From NCBI GenBank assembly GCA_945876015.1, contig CAMCNM010000019.1:1-14456 (forward strand): DNA of 14,456 nt. The letters are read 5' to 3'. The stretch is from Gemmatimonas phototrophica. GTDB lineage: Bacteria > Gemmatimonadota > Gemmatimonadetes > Longimicrobiales > Gaopeijiaceae. Shown piece by piece: positions 13,725 to 14,456 of this stretch (positions are counted from its first letter, which is position 1; every line of letters begins with the position of its first letter). The position numbers were made by a program, and so were the translations under genes. The notes under the pieces were generated by a model. It worked only from the letters and a program-made list of their open reading frames with translations. It had not been told where the DNA came from and did no database searches.

Positions 13725-14456
13725 CTAGTACTTCCTGGGATGTACGATCTTGCTCGGGTCGGCCCCGGGCGTGGGCGTGTACTTGGTGACCGCGCCACCG
13801 TCGAAGTTGGCCAGATAGACGCTGCCCTCCTGGTCCACCGCCATCCCGTGAGGGCGCGCCATCCCACCCTCCCACCGGTAGACGTCGGGCACCGTTCCGC
13901 CCATCCCGCCGTATCCGCCCCACTCGTACATGAGCTGCCCCTGGCGATTGAACTTGTGCACCTTGTTGAGGGTGCGATTGGTCACCCACAGATCTTCGTT
14001 CGCGTCCAGGTACACCGCCTGCGGGGTCATCACGTTCGGCCACTCCTCGATGAACTTTCCTTCCGACGTGAAGACCTGGATGCGGTTGTTGGTCCGGTCT
14101 GCGACGTAGACCCGTCCGTCGTTGCCGATGGCCAGATTGTGGGGGATGTCGAACTGCCCAGGGGCGCTGCCCAGCGACCCCCACTCACCCAGGTATTTCC
14201 CGGAGGCGTCGAACCGGACGATGCGAGAATTCCCATATCCGTCGCCCAGCAGGAAGTCGCCGTTCGGGAAGAACGCCAGGCTGGTGGGAGAGCCGAACTG
14301 GTATGGCCCCGGATGCAGGTTCAGCCTTGCCGCATCGGTGCTCGCCTGGTGTGGCCGATCGCCGATCCGCATCAGCAGGCGCTTGCCGTCGTTGCTGAAC
14401 TTCATCACCGCCATCTCGCCGACGTCCACGATCCAGACGCTGCGATCCGGGTCGTA
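13725..14456 (-). CDS. NHL-repeat beta-propeller, PAL-like (partial, 5' end off the right edge)
   Basis: 243 C-terminal residues are visible and the frame is open at the right edge. Repeated NHL-type blades occur, each with a strand pattern ending in a short turn: SVWIVDVGEMAVMKFSNDGK, GDFLLGDGYGNSRIVRFDAS, GRVYVADRTNNRIQVFTSEG, EDLWVTNRTLNKVHKFNRQG and GSVYLANFDGGAVTKYTPT. DGYGNSRIVRFD and VYVADRTNNRIQVF are the style of bacterial homologues of peptidyl-alpha-hydroxyglycine alpha-amidating lyase. However, those bacterial proteins have no proven amidating activity in general, so only a propeller with binding or lyase-like potential is claimed. It is probably secreted, but the N-terminus is outside the window. 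It is followed after 13 nt by the plug protein, and heads the visible part of the msr-containing block. Confidence 0.88.
   Translation of the reverse strand, partial: YDPDRSVWIVDVGEMAVMKFSNDGKRLLMRIGDRPHQASTDAARLNLHPGPYQFGSPTSLAFFPNGDFLLGDGYGNSRIVRFDASGKYLGEWGSLGSAPGQFDIPHNLAIGNDGRVYVADRTNNRIQVFTSEGKFIEEWPNVMTPQAVYLDANEDLWVTNRTLNKVHKFNRQGQLMYEWGGYGGMGGTVPDVYRWEGGMARPHGMAVDQEGSVYLANFDGGAVTKYTPTPGADPSKIVHPRKY

Noticed and set aside
13712..13867. Longer start for the plug protein
   Set aside because: The extension is a shadow of the NHL gene, and the ATG at 13711 has a ribosome site and leads directly into a signal peptide.
1..14456. CRISPR arrays, tRNA or rRNA genes, insertion sequences, attachment sites
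   Set aside because: Nothing with regular spaced repeats, cloverleaf structure, transposase or terminal inverted repeats was seen on either strand.

Overview
All recognisable genes in this GC-rich window lie on the minus strand, so transcription runs from right to left. The gene content suggests a Gemmatimonadota-like (or Acidobacteriota-like) bacterium: a SusC/SusD outer-membrane pair, large c-type cytochrome-like DUF1592/DUF1588 proteins paired with Tat-type DUF1552 proteins, a secreted ankyrin protein, and many exported proteins with Gram-negative signal peptides. This assignment is inferred from families and protein style. There is no rRNA or other marker gene in the window.

Right block (14456 to 10974): a tightly packed set of exported proteins. 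In transcription order these are an NHL/PAL-like beta-propeller (cut by the right edge), a stand-alone carboxypeptidase-regulatory plus TonB-plug protein with no barrel, an unrecognised exported beta-rich protein, and two predicted envelope-anchored methionine sulfoxide reductases, MsrA then MsrB. Genes abut or overlap (13-nt gap, 14-nt overlap, 11-nt gap, 4-nt ATGA overlap), so translation is probably coupled. Both Msr proteins appear to lack a resolving cysteine.

Middle block (10932 to 6512): a good sigma70-like promoter (TTGACA, 18 bp, TATCCT), a roughly 180-nt hairpin-rich leader, then a SusC-type TonB-dependent transporter and its SusD-type lipoprotein. No carbohydrate-active enzyme is adjacent, so the substrate is open. 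The last 31 nt of the SusC leader, start codon included, recur with one mismatch in front of the first gene of the left block.

Left block (6375 to 1): DUF1552 protein copy 2, a strong terminator-like hairpin, a start-less remnant of a third DUF1592-family gene, an intact five-domain DUF1592-family protein with two CxxCH motifs, DUF1552 copy 1, and a secreted ankyrin-repeat protein cut by the left edge. The ankyrin gene starts at a TTG overlapping the DUF1552 stop codon and carries a run of eight G near its 5' end. The duplicated DUF1552 genes and the remnant point to past tandem duplication of a DUF1592-DUF1552 module. The biochemical role of this module is not established; an extracytoplasmic redox function is inferred from the haem motifs.

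No tRNA, rRNA, CRISPR array, insertion sequence, integrase or origin was seen. The most interesting signals are the shared 31-nt leader, the possible alternative pairing around the SusC ribosome binding site, the gene remnant, the barrel-less plug protein, and the one-cysteine MsrA/MsrB pair.
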